Below are positions 1 to 7,738 of a DNA stretch of 37,262 nucleotides, piece after piece. The stretch spans positions 1 to 37,262 of the forward strand of contig JACAUC010000024.1 of the NCBI GenBank assembly GCA_013390945.1, read 5' to 3'. How positions within the stretch are numbered: position 1 is the first letter of the stretch; every line of letters begins with the position of its first letter. Under the pieces are notes generated by a model. The model was not told the DNA's origin and searched no databases. It saw nothing but the letters and a program-made list of their open reading frames with translations. The DNA comes from Candidatus Chloroheliaceae bacterium (GTDB taxonomy: Bacteria > Chloroflexota > Chloroflexia > Chloroheliales > Chloroheliaceae). A program made the position numbers and the translations under genes.

Positions 1-34
1 ACCTACCTCTGGTCTTGATTTAGGCCAAAATCTT

Positions 35-92
35 GTAGGATGCTGCGCCAACTGGGTCAACTGGTTGTGCCGCCAGTTGATTTTCACATACC
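35..92 (+). repeat. Dispersed repeat family 1, intergenic copy
   Basis: This copy begins with GTAGGATGCTGC and ends with CCAGTTGATTTT followed by ACATACC. The same start and end recur at 21536-21571, and a related start recurs at 21600-21640. Inside it CAACTGG and CCAGTTG can pair as a short hairpin. A partial copy in the opposite direction (AGCAGCATCCCACA) lies at 139-152. The GTAG head resembles REP elements moved by RAYT transposases; that link is inference. Confidence 0.7.
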
Positions 93-169
93 ACTACTCT
101 TGCCAGATTGGGTAGCTCTTAGACTTTGCAACAGCCTTAGCAGCATCCCACAAGGTTGCTAATTTAAAG

Positions 170-200
170 AGCGGACAATAATAGTGTCCGCTTTTTCTTT
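170..200 (+). terminator. Rho-independent terminator upstream of the phage-type genes
   Basis: AGCGGACA (170-177) pairs perfectly with TGTCCGCT (185-192) across a 7-nt loop, and TTTTTCTTT follows. This is a textbook intrinsic terminator. It should end a gene lying off the left edge, so the phage-type genes at 252-6498 probably form their own transcription unit. I could not find a convincing promoter between it and the first gene. Confidence 0.82.
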
Positions 201-251
201 ACCTGATAATCGAGGTTGGGGTTTAGCTTTAGAAGGAAGGGGGAAGAGGAA

Positions 252-980
252 ATGAGTACTCGTGTGGATTTACGCACCCGGCTACGGGCAGAATTGAATG
301 ATGTGGTGGTCTCTGGTAGTTCGCTCTGGTCGGACACGCTGCTGAATGGCTGGCTAGATGAAGCGTTGAATCAGCTTTCGGTAGATTTTCCGCCTTTGGT
401 GCGGATTATTTTGGAAGCCGTACCGGGACAAAGGGAATATTCGTTGGCGGCGTATCTAGCCCAAGCACCACTACTGCCCGGTACAGTGCGAAGTGTGGAG
501 TCTCCGGCGGGTCAAAAGTTGCCGCGTGGGGAGGTATGTGATCGGTTAGTGGGACCGGATGAGCATGTTGGCACACCTTATGGCACGGATACGCACCCTC
601 GAATTTATCGGAATTGTTGGGAACTAGAACCATGGGCGGTCACAAATCCGGTGTTGGTCTTTCGCTATCCGCCAGTGGCGATAGGTGGTCGGACAGATCA
701 AGCGATTGTGCTGTGGGTAATGGGGGCTTACACTTCGCCGCTGCCGTTGGATAGTACGGTGCTAGATGTTGCGGCTTATGACGAAATTCTGCTGGTTTAT
801 TACGTCTGTGGTCGGGCGGTCGCGTGGTTGGCTGAACAGCGAGGCAAGCGGGGTGACGCTGGAGCAGGACGCAATCGGACGGATAACGCGGGGTATTATG
901 AGCGGATGTACCAAGATGGTATCAAACTGCGTAAGCGGTTGCGGGGCATTAAGGTAGGTGAGGTGCAAAATAGTTTTTAG
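252..980 (+). CDS. Putative phage head-tail adaptor protein
   Basis: This is a protein of about 242 residues, first in a four-gene phage-type cluster. The start is placed at the ATG at 252, directly behind a purine-rich GGGGGAAGAGG; an upstream in-frame TTG at 216 has no such site. The N-terminal helical pattern (DLRTRLRAEL, then LWSDTLLNGWLDEALNQL) resembles SU10-type phage adaptor proteins, which sit between portal and tail. The C-terminus is basic (KLRKRLRGIK). No catalytic motif is visible. The gene ends 12 nt before the next. The adaptor assignment rests on this N-terminal pattern and on the portal and terminase genes downstream; a different small virion protein is possible. Confidence 0.55.
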   Translation: MSTRVDLRTRLRAELNDVVVSGSSLWSDTLLNGWLDEALNQLSVDFPPLVRIILEAVPGQREYSLAAYLAQAPLLPGTVRSVESPAGQKLPRGEVCDRLVGPDEHVGTPYGTDTHPRIYRNCWELEPWAVTNPVLVFRYPPVAIGGRTDQAIVLWVMGAYTSPLPLDSTVLDVAAYDEILLVYYVCGRAVAWLAEQRGKRGDAGAGRNRTDNAGYYERMYQDGIKLRKRLRGIKVGEVQNSF

Positions 981-992
981 AAGGAGTGATTT

Positions 993-3236
993 ATGGTAGC
1001 AGGCACAACACATGATGTGGATTTGAACGGGCGGGGGTATATGCTCTATCGGGGCGGTAAGGGTGGCACGGTGGTGAATTACACCAAATACACCGCCAAT
1101 GCTCCTACCGCCGGGTTTGATGTAGCGGCACAGGCCGATTCGCTCGGCGTGGTTAGTAAACAAGAGGCTATCACGGGCTCTCCTGATGCGGTCTCGTCGT
1201 CGCCCTTCCGTCGGCTCTATTGGGAAGATTTTCGGGGCGGGGCTTCGCGCACTTTCTTGAGTGAAGGGCAGGGTGATTTCGGCGGTGCAGTCTGTGAATT
1301 GATTGGGCTGCGTCCGGTGCTGGGCGGTCAAGGGCTGATGCTATGCCCGGCTGAACAGGTTTACAATATCACGCCTACTACGGGAGCAACCGAAATGGCG
1401 GCGGCAGCGCAAAGTAGCAACCATACGGTCTATCTTATCCGTAATCGCGACGTTTACACCGTAAATGTGGATACTAGTGGAAACTTTACCGGGCTAACCC
1501 TCTTTGGCACTATTCCCGGTACTGCTAATGTGGTGAGTTGCGGTTATGACCCTTACGGGCGGGTTATCGCTTGCACTGGCTCTGAGATTTATGTTCTCTC
1601 CACCGGGATTACTCCCCAAGGTATGCCTGCTAGTCGGGCAATAGTCTACCTCGATTTCCTCTTTTATGTCTTAGGTGGTGGTGATTACGAGCTAGGTTGG
1701 AACGTTCCGGGCGGGGCGTGGCACTCCTTCCAAGTAGGCGGCAAGATTACCGCTCTCTGTTTGCACGAGGGGGCTATCTGGATTGGCACTCAAACGGGCC
1801 TTTATCGTTTCGAGGGGCAGGTGGTCTATAACACCACTACGTTAGTAAATGAACTGAAGTATACCGTTGCCAAAATCCTTGCTTGCACTCCCGGCTATTT
1901 GACCGGTCATCCCGATTGTGGGAACTGGCGTTCTTTAACCAGTTTCAACGGCTCTTTGTGGGGTTGTATGAATGGCCGTTTGGTGCGGGTTCACGTGGGG
2001 ACTACTCCCGGCGCGTATGCGGTAGAGGTGCAGCGCGTTCCGCGCGGTTGGGTCTGGTCACTCTGCACGGCGGGGGATTGCCTCTTTGCGGCAATAGATC
2101 AGGTGGCGGAGAGCGGGGGCCGGACGGTCTGGTGCTATGACCCGGCATCATCAAGCGACGGAGTGCCATCCCACAGCGGAGCCGCATCCGGTGGTGGTTG
2201 GTGGCGGATCTCGCCTTTTGCTGAGACCTCTGGCATTACTTGTCTGGTCTCTGGCTCTGGAATAGTGCGCGATTCTCTCTTGATGGCCCTTCACGCTGGT
2301 ACGGACAAACTTTCACGCTGGTCATTTTCGGAGATGAGTGCTAGTGGTCTGGACCTTACCAACTACGGCAATGACTGGCCTTCCATTAATAATGGAACCT
2401 TAACCCTTCCTTTTATATCGCCTCCTGACCTGACAAGGCTGGCCGGGGTTAACTCAGCCCTGCCTCACCTTTGTCAGATTTTGCGCTGTGGGATTGAGTG
2501 GCTCCACTTTGGCACTCAAGATGGCTGGTTTGATTGGCCGCTACCAGATGCTTTTGCGGGTAGCGTCTCTTATGCGTGTTTTATGCAGAACGAGCCGGGG
2601 CTAGATGAGGCTTGGATTCAGTTGAGTAACCACTATGGTGATTTTGACTATTACCCAACGGCTCGCAATATCCGTTCGGGTGCAACCGATTGGGCGGTTC
2701 CTAAATCTTTGGGATTGGTAAAGCCTCTGGCGCAATATAATCCGCTACTCGCTCCGATCACCATCCCACCTTCTCCTCCGGTGGGCTTTAATCAAGAGGG
2801 CTTTGGCTGGTTCATCTATTTTTACATCTCTGGCCCACTCTCCTCGATGATTCGGCGGGTTTGGATTGATTACCGCTTGACGGAGATCAAGCCGCAACTG
2901 GGCCGCTATTGGAAGCTTTCTTTAGATTTAACCAACTCACCGGAAGCGGTCGGCTTGGATGGTCGGCCAGATGTGACGGCAGGGGATATAGGGGCGTTGG
3001 AGCCAACTACGGATTCGGCCCATGTGAAGGCTTATCGGTTGTGGAAATTGTATCAGGCTGGTACTCGGTTTGAGTTTTACGATTTGCAAGGGGAGGGTCC
3101 ATATTTGGTACAGATCGTCTCTATAAAACAGGAGCAAGGCGCACCGGGAGCGTTGCCTCATCTGCCCTCGAATGTGGTGATCCATCTCGAACTAGCGGAA
3201 ATAGTAGCGAATGGGGATGTGGAGTTTCCATTATAA
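993..3236 (+). CDS. Large phage-associated protein of unknown function, probably beta-rich
   Basis: This 747-residue protein starts at an ATG behind AGAAGGAG. I do not recognise a named family. It is rich in Gly, Trp and Tyr, and recurring short strand-like segments (for example GAIWIGTQTGLYRF and FNGSLWGCMNGRLVRV) suggest a beta-propeller in the middle. There is no signal peptide and no membrane segment. Its place between a putative adaptor and a portal gene, with tight spacing, suggests a virion structural component such as a tail or neck protein. Around residues 388-402 (2156-2193) the coding sequence contains elements of the family 1 dispersed repeat, read as GVPSHSGAASGGG. Function is inferred from context only. 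Confidence 0.5.
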   Translation: MVAGTTHDVDLNGRGYMLYRGGKGGTVVNYTKYTANAPTAGFDVAAQADSLGVVSKQEAITGSPDAVSSSPFRRLYWEDFRGGASRTFLSEGQGDFGGAVCELIGLRPVLGGQGLMLCPAEQVYNITPTTGATEMAAAAQSSNHTVYLIRNRDVYTVNVDTSGNFTGLTLFGTIPGTANVVSCGYDPYGRVIACTGSEIYVLSTGITPQGMPASRAIVYLDFLFYVLGGGDYELGWNVPGGAWHSFQVGGKITALCLHEGAIWIGTQTGLYRFEGQVVYNTTTLVNELKYTVAKILACTPGYLTGHPDCGNWRSLTSFNGSLWGCMNGRLVRVHVGTTPGAYAVEVQRVPRGWVWSLCTAGDCLFAAIDQVAESGGRTVWCYDPASSSDGVPSHSGAASGGGWWRISPFAETSGITCLVSGSGIVRDSLLMALHAGTDKLSRWSFSEMSASGLDLTNYGNDWPSINNGTLTLPFISPPDLTRLAGVNSALPHLCQILRCGIEWLHFGTQDGWFDWPLPDAFAGSVSYACFMQNEPGLDEAWIQLSNHYGDFDYYPTARNIRSGATDWAVPKSLGLVKPLAQYNPLLAPITIPPSPPVGFNQEGFGWFIYFYISGPLSSMIRRVWIDYRLTEIKPQLGRYWKLSLDLTNSPEAVGLDGRPDVTAGDIGALEPTTDSAHVKAYRLWKLYQAGTRFEFYDLQGEGPYLVQIVSIKQEQGAPGALPHLPSNVVIHLELAEIVANGDVEFPL
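2156..2193 (+). repeat. Degenerate family 1 repeat inside a coding region
   Basis: GCCATCCCAC and AGCGGAGCCGCATCC lie close together in the 993-3236 gene. They match the reverse complement of the family 1 repeat (CAACTGGCGGAGCAGCATCC). They keep the reading frame open and encode a Ser/Gly/Ala-rich stretch. Confidence 0.45.
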
Positions 3237-3269
3237 AGGAAGAAGTATATAAGGAAGAAAGGAGTTTTT

Positions 3270-4820
3270 ATGGCAATCAATCCTTTTTCTAGTGATGCCT
3301 ATCTAATGCCTCCGGCGACACTGACGGATTATCAGATGAGCAATCAGGCCGGGGCGCGATGGTCGCGCTATCAGCAATATCTAAATTTTTATCGTGGGGC
3401 GCAATGGAACGAGTTGCGCCGTCCGGGTGAACGTCGCCTTACCGTCAATTATGCGCGGGCTTTTATCCAAAAACATGCTTCTTACTTCATTGGTAAACCG
3501 GTGCAGTTTGAATTAATCAGTAATCAACCGACGGACAACCACCAGTTGACGCAGCAGGGCATAAAAGCGGCGGAACAATTACTGCGGGAGATGTGGGATG
3601 ATAACGGGTTGGGTCAGGTGGATTATGACGCGGCGGTGGATGCGGCGGTTTTGGGTGATGGCGGCTTTAAGGTGACACTTCAGCCGAATGAGTATGACTC
3701 GCTTCATCAACGGGCAGAGCCGCATCCAACAGGTTATCAACGGGCGGAGCCGCATCCCACAGGTGGCCGGGTGGTGGTGCGGGCGGTTGATGTTACGCGG
3801 CTGAACGCGGGGTTTAAGTATTCTGACCTGAAGCAACTTACTTGGGTGACGGAGCAATATCAACTGACGGCGGGTGAGGCTAGGGAGCAGTATGGCTCTG
3901 ATCTCTTTGATGCGGTTGGCCTCACCTTGGATACTCTGCCAGATAATCAGGACGTGGAACTAATCGAACGGTGGACGGAGGCGGAATATTCGGTGGAGGT
4001 GAACCGGACGGCTATCATTGCTGGCCCTAACCCTTACGGCTTTATTCCTTACGTGCTATTCCCCAATCGGGCCGTGCCGCGCAGCGCATGGGGTGAAAGT
4101 GACCTAGAAGATATTTTGCCGCTGGCAAGTGAGTTTAATGTGCGGGTTTCGGTCTTATCTCAGCTATTACAAATGAGCGGCAATCCGGTGCTGGTGTTGG
4201 AAAATGTGGAGGATAGCGAAGGGCTACGGGTTGGGCCGGGGGCAATCTGGCACTTACCGGAAGGGGCTAAGGCGCAATTGCTAGAAATGCTCTCTTCTGG
4301 TGGAGTAGACCTGCACATTAAATATTTGGAACTGCTCTATCAAATGCTTCATGATTTGACCGAGGCTCCCGCTTCCGGTTTTGGTCGGGAGCGGGCCGGG
4401 GCGGTGGGTCAATCCTCCGGGGTAGCGTTGGAACTAATGCTCCATCCTGTAATTCAGCGGGTGTCACGCAAGCGGCGGATTTGGGATGAGGTGTTAGATC
4501 GTCGCAACCGAATGATGCTGCGCTTGGCCGGGCTTCCGGTCTACCGCTCGCGGATTATTTGGCCGGACGTGTTGCCACGTGACCGGGCGGCATTGGTAAC
4601 GCAAGAGGTGGGTTTGGTGGCCTCTTCGATTCATTCGCTGGCTACGGCTCGGAGGGTGTTAGGTGACGAACAACCAGAACTGGAAAATGATCTAATTAGG
4701 GCGGAGCGGGAAAAGCTAGGTCAAAACCAACAAGGCGGCAAAATTAAGCCTGTGAATAGTCAGGAGCCAGTGAAACTTTCGGGTGCGCTGGTGACTGGAC
4801 TAAGTAATAGTGGCGGTTAG
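3270..4820 (+). CDS. Phage portal protein (SPP1 Gp6-like)
   Basis: This 516-residue protein has the features of SPP1-type portal proteins, which form the dodecameric ring through which DNA enters the capsid. An N-terminal segment (NFYRGAQWNE, then RRLTVNYARAFIQKHASYF and GKPVQFEL) precedes the conserved AAVLGDGGFKV region. The core carries PYGFIPYVLFPN and LEDILPLASEFNVRVS, followed by the helical HDLTEAPASGFG segment and a long C-terminal helix region. The start at 3270 has AAGGAG upstream. Residues about 147-166 hold two 10-residue repeats (QRAEPHPTG) that come from an inserted DNA repeat, probably in a surface loop. It lies 22 nt before the terminase gene, the reverse of the usual phage order. 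Confidence 0.85.
   Translation: MAINPFSSDAYLMPPATLTDYQMSNQAGARWSRYQQYLNFYRGAQWNELRRPGERRLTVNYARAFIQKHASYFIGKPVQFELISNQPTDNHQLTQQGIKAAEQLLREMWDDNGLGQVDYDAAVDAAVLGDGGFKVTLQPNEYDSLHQRAEPHPTGYQRAEPHPTGGRVVVRAVDVTRLNAGFKYSDLKQLTWVTEQYQLTAGEAREQYGSDLFDAVGLTLDTLPDNQDVELIERWTEAEYSVEVNRTAIIAGPNPYGFIPYVLFPNRAVPRSAWGESDLEDILPLASEFNVRVSVLSQLLQMSGNPVLVLENVEDSEGLRVGPGAIWHLPEGAKAQLLEMLSSGGVDLHIKYLELLYQMLHDLTEAPASGFGRERAGAVGQSSGVALELMLHPVIQRVSRKRRIWDEVLDRRNRMMLRLAGLPVYRSRIIWPDVLPRDRAALVTQEVGLVASSIHSLATARRVLGDEQPELENDLIRAEREKLGQNQQGGKIKPVNSQEPVKLSGALVTGLSNSGG
3707..3766 (+). repeat. Two 30-bp in-frame direct repeats in the portal gene
   Basis: Two adjacent 30-bp units (3707-3736 and 3737-3766), each starting TCAACGGGC, contain GGAGCCGCATCC-type sequence related to family 1. 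At exactly 10 codons each they preserve the reading frame. Confidence 0.75.
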
Positions 4821-4842
4821 TTAAATGGGGAGAGCTACACAA

Positions 4843-6498
4843 ATGACCGAACTAAATCCAGAGGCACTTCGTCAAGTGTTGACTGATATAGAGAGTTTTA
4901 ATCGCGTTCTAATGCCGCGTTATCGGCTACGACCTTACCAATTGCCACCGATTAAGGCGGTAATTCAAGCGGTGCAAGTGGGGCAGGGCGGTCAATTTGT
5001 GTGGGTCTTTTCGCGGCAGGCCGGGAAAGATGAGGCATTGGCGCAACTGCTGGCCTATCTGCTCAACCAATACCGCATCATCGGTGGTCAGATTGTGGTG
5101 GGTGCGCCAACCTTGCGGCAGAGCATCATTAGCCGAGATCGTTTGGTGGCAAGGCTCGATAACACTTTCAATCGGGGAATGGTCAAGCAAAGAGATGGCT
5201 ATATTGTGCGGTTGGGTAAAGCCAACGCTCGCTTTTTGAGTGCTGCGCCGTCGGCTAATGTCCGAGGTGAAACGGCTTCGCTCCTGTTGGTGGCGAATGA
5301 GACGCAGGATATTTTGCCAGAAAGGTGGGATGCCGTCTTTGACCCTATGGCGGCTTCGACTAATGCGGTGACGTTATATTTGGGGACGGTTTGGACGAGT
5401 CGAACACTTTTGGCGCGGCAAATGAGGTATTTGAGAGAATTAGAGGCAGGGTATCAGGTGTTCGGTGACGGGTGTCAGGTGTCAGGTGTCAGGAATTATC
5501 CGATACCTGATCCCCGATACCCGACACCCGATACCCCTACAAAACGGCTCTGGTTGGTGGATTGGAAGCAGGTGGCGGAGTCTCTTCCGGCGTATGGGGA
5601 GCGGGTGAGGGCGCGGATTGCTCAATTTGGGCCAGATCATCCGTTTATCAGGACGGAATATGAGTTGAAAGAGTTGGATGGTAACGGCGGGTTGTTTAAT
5701 TCGGCACGTCGCGCCCTGATGGTTGGTAGCCATAATCGTTACGGGGCGCGTCCAGCCGACCGGCCAGCCGACCGGCCAGCCGACCGGCAAGTTGGCAAAA
5801 TTTATGCGCTATTGGTAGATGTGGCGGGTGAGGATGAAGAGTCTATGAACGAGGCGGAGGTTCGGGCTACTAATCCGCGCCGGGATAGTACGGCGGTGAC
5901 GGTGGTGGAGGTATCAACTGGCGGAGCAGCATCCCACGAGGAGGTGTCAACTGGCGGAGCAGCATCCCACGAGGAGGTGTCAACTGGCAGAGCAGCATCC
6001 TACAATGGCAATCAGCCAATTTACCGGGTGGTGCAACGCTATTTGTGGACGGGGGTAAAACAGACCACACTTTACACCCGACTGGTGTCGTTGGCTAAGG
6101 AGACTTGGGCGGCTAGATGGGTGGTGGTGGATGCTACGGGGGTGGGGGCGGGATTATCCTCGTTCTTGGAAAAGGCACTGCCGCGCAAAGTGATACCGTT
6201 TGTCTTTAGTTCCGCCTCCAAAAGTAGTTTGGGCTGGAATTTCTTGGGAGTGGTGGATAGTGGGCGGTATAAGGAGTATGCGCCAGACGGGGCGGAAGAG
6301 ACAGTGCTTTTCTGGCGACAACTTGAGGCGGTGGAATATGAGGTACGTCCGGGGCCGGGGAAACTTATGAAATGGTCGGTTCCCGATCCTCTATTGCACG
6401 ATGATTTGGTGATGAGTGCGGCGTTAGTGGCGGTGCTAGAGGAGCAAGATTGGCAACCGCGTGTAGCAAGAGGTGGGGCAAATCGGCTGGGTTGGTGA
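4843..6498 (+). CDS. Phage terminase large subunit
   Basis: This protein of about 551 residues is the ATP-driven DNA packaging motor. The start is placed at the ATG at 4843, 8 nt behind GGGGAGAG; an ATG at 4825 lies ahead of that site. The ATPase domain has Walker A SRQAGKDEA (57-65) and a Walker B region LLLVANETQD (147-156), where Asn replaces the usual Asp. The RNase H-like nuclease domain has its expected acidic residues at D326 (LLVDVAGED), D430 (VVVDATGVG) and D520/D521 (LHDDLVMS). Three repeat-derived insertions interrupt it: residues about 203-232 between the domains, a PADR triplet at about 304-315, and three 11-residue repeats at about 357-388 inside the nuclease domain. All are in frame, so the protein may still be functional. 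Confidence 0.85.
   Translation: MTELNPEALRQVLTDIESFNRVLMPRYRLRPYQLPPIKAVIQAVQVGQGGQFVWVFSRQAGKDEALAQLLAYLLNQYRIIGGQIVVGAPTLRQSIISRDRLVARLDNTFNRGMVKQRDGYIVRLGKANARFLSAAPSANVRGETASLLLVANETQDILPERWDAVFDPMAASTNAVTLYLGTVWTSRTLLARQMRYLRELEAGYQVFGDGCQVSGVRNYPIPDPRYPTPDTPTKRLWLVDWKQVAESLPAYGERVRARIAQFGPDHPFIRTEYELKELDGNGGLFNSARRALMVGSHNRYGARPADRPADRPADRQVGKIYALLVDVAGEDEESMNEAEVRATNPRRDSTAVTVVEVSTGGAASHEEVSTGGAASHEEVSTGRAASYNGNQPIYRVVQRYLWTGVKQTTLYTRLVSLAKETWAARWVVVDATGVGAGLSSFLEKALPRKVIPFVFSSASKSSLGWNFLGVVDSGRYKEYAPDGAEETVLFWRQLEAVEYEVRPGPGKLMKWSVPDPLLHDDLVMSAALVAVLEEQDWQPRVARGGANRLGW
5449..5536 (+). repeat. 88-bp imperfect palindrome inside the terminase gene
   Basis: The segment begins GGGTATC and ends GATACCC. 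It has GGTGTCAGGTGTCAGG on the left and CCTGATCCCC and CCCGACACCCG on the right, so it can fold into a long imperfect hairpin. It contains three GGTGTCA units. It is read in frame as a Gly/Pro/Tyr-rich linker between the ATPase and nuclease domains. Confidence 0.75.
5752..5787 (+). repeat. Three perfect 12-bp tandem repeats in the terminase gene
   Basis: The unit CCAGCCGACCGG occurs three times without interruption, encoding a repeated P-A-D-R tetrapeptide just before the first nuclease motif. Copy number could vary without breaking the frame. Confidence 0.9.
5914..6003 (-). repeat. Three 33-bp family 1 repeats inserted in frame in the terminase gene
   Basis: The unit starting TCAACTGGCGGAGCAGC recurs at 5914, 5947 and 5980. 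Read on the minus strand each is a family 1 element (GTGGGATGCTGCTCCGCC or GTAGGATGCTGC at its head). The period of 33 bp is 11 codons and yields the peptide repeat EVSTGGAASHE. It sits between two strands of the nuclease domain. Confidence 0.9.
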
Positions 6499-6521
6499 TA
6501 TTCTTTTGTGCTAATCTGCGC

Positions 6522-6527
6522 TATAAT
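6522..6527 (+). promoter_or_regulatory. Possible -10 box for the 6590 gene
   Basis: A perfect TATAAT lies 62 bp upstream of the ATG at 6590, in the only gap between the terminase and the secreted protein. No good -35 box is seen at 16-18 bp spacing, so this is weak. Confidence 0.3.
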
Positions 6528-6589
6528 AGAACTGGTTTTACCCTCTGATTAACCAAAATGTTAGTTTCATCCACAAAAAAGGAGTTACT

Positions 6590-7429
6590 ATGTCAAGTCG
6601 GTACAGCTATTACTTGTCTTTGGTGCTGGTTTTGTTGGTGGGCCTTGTCATAAGCCTGATCCCGATTAGCTCGGCTAGTGGCAGCCCACAGTCTGCGGTG
6701 GTGCAACTTCAGCCCCCGGCAGCCTCCCTTACTTCCAACAGCCTTGTGCGCTATTCGCACACTCTGCTCCTCGGTTCCAACGGTACGCCTACTCAGAACG
6801 GTACGGCCCTGCTCTCGGTAATGAACACTATCTCCAACTCTAATCCCTCCGCCACTAAACCCTATCTCCTCAAGCTAGAACCGGGGCAATATGACTTGGG
6901 TAGCCAATCCCTCTCCCTTCTGCCTTATGTGGATTTGGAAGGTTCGGGCGAAGATACTACTGTGATCTCTTCGACTATTAGTAATAGTAATCCTGGGGGA
7001 GCAACCCCACCTATTACTGGAACCCTTGTTATGGCCTCCAACAGCGAAATCCGCTTCCTTACAGTAGAGAACACTAGTCCCGGTTCCGCTCTTATTGATA
7101 CCTCTCAGGTAGCCATCTACGTCCCTAGCAACGCGACCCATGTACACATCACCCACATCACTGCCGTTAGCACCAACCTCAACATTGGTATGTATGACCG
7201 TACCTATGGTCTCCATAACAGTAGCCCGGTTACGATAACAGTGCAAAATAGCACCTTTTCCGCTTCTGGTGGTAATCTTGGCAACTATAGTATCCAGAAC
7301 AACGCACTGATTAGTGCCTCTCAGCTTAATTCTATGGCAACTGGCCTAGGGGTTATTTGCGTGGGCTCCTACTCCTACGATAGTTTCACAGGCTTCTATG
7401 CACCACTTAGCAACGCTTGTGTGCCCTAA
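6590..7429 (+). CDS. Secreted beta-helix-like protein
   Basis: This is a 279-residue protein with an N-terminal signal sequence: hydrophobic LSLVLVLLVGLVISLIPI, then SSASG. The mature part shows the repeating short-strand pattern of right-handed parallel beta-helix proteins (YLLKLEPGQYDL, LLPYVDLEGSGEDTTVISS, then NSEIRFLTVEN and THVHITHITAVS). It is rich in Asn, Ser and Thr. No catalytic residues can be assigned. The start at 6590 has AAAAAAGGAG upstream. It shares the strand of the phage genes but has its own possible -10 box and a signal peptide, so I do not count it as a phage gene. A longer protein with a similar pattern is at 13405-15231. The substrate, if any, is unknown. Confidence 0.6.
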   Translation: MSSRYSYYLSLVLVLLVGLVISLIPISSASGSPQSAVVQLQPPAASLTSNSLVRYSHTLLLGSNGTPTQNGTALLSVMNTISNSNPSATKPYLLKLEPGQYDLGSQSLSLLPYVDLEGSGEDTTVISSTISNSNPGGATPPITGTLVMASNSEIRFLTVENTSPGSALIDTSQVAIYVPSNATHVHITHITAVSTNLNIGMYDRTYGLHNSSPVTITVQNSTFSASGGNLGNYSIQNNALISASQLNSMATGLGVICVGSYSYDSFTGFYAPLSNACVP

Positions 7430-7563
7430 GTGAAGAGGCTGTATGAATATCGCTATCAGGTAGCTGCAAGGCTTTTGGGTGCAAGCTCAGGGATTTTTCA
7501 CCGCTTGTTCCGAAATAGCAGTTATTCACTCAGGGCTTGTGTCTAAATAACACCAGTTTTGCT

Positions 7564-7695
7564 CTACCGAGGGATGGCGGATAACCTCCCTTGGTAGGGG
7601 TTTATTGCAATAAACCTGCCGCAGGCTGGGCGTATGTACGCTGCAGGCTGGGCGTATGTACGCTGCAGGCTGGGCGTATGCAATACGCCCCTACC
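7564..7695. repeat. Composite palindromic repeat element
   Basis: This run contains an 11-bp stem (CTACCGAGGGA, 7564-7574, with TCCCTTGGTAG, 7587-7597, one G-U pair), a perfect 18-bp palindrome (7599-7616, GGTTTATTGCAATAAACC) and two 22-bp units plus a partial third built on GCAGGCTGGGCGTATG. It ends in TACGCCCCTACC. From 7593 to 7695 the ends form imperfect terminal inverted repeats (GGTAGGGG...TATTGCA). It belongs to the GTAGGGGCGTATTGCA family also found at 29465-29551. Confidence 0.75.
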
Positions 7696-7738
7696 TCGAA
7701 GTTTTGAACTGCTCGTTGCGATGATAAGTTGGAGTATT

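Noticed and set aside
6590-7429. Phage tail spike
   Set aside because: The beta-helix pattern would fit, but the clear signal peptide points to export by the host.
7634-7738. Longer N-terminus for the DUF3592-like protein
   Set aside because: The extra 35 residues are encoded by the palindromic repeat and lack the character of the protein. The ATG at 7739 has its own GGAG site.
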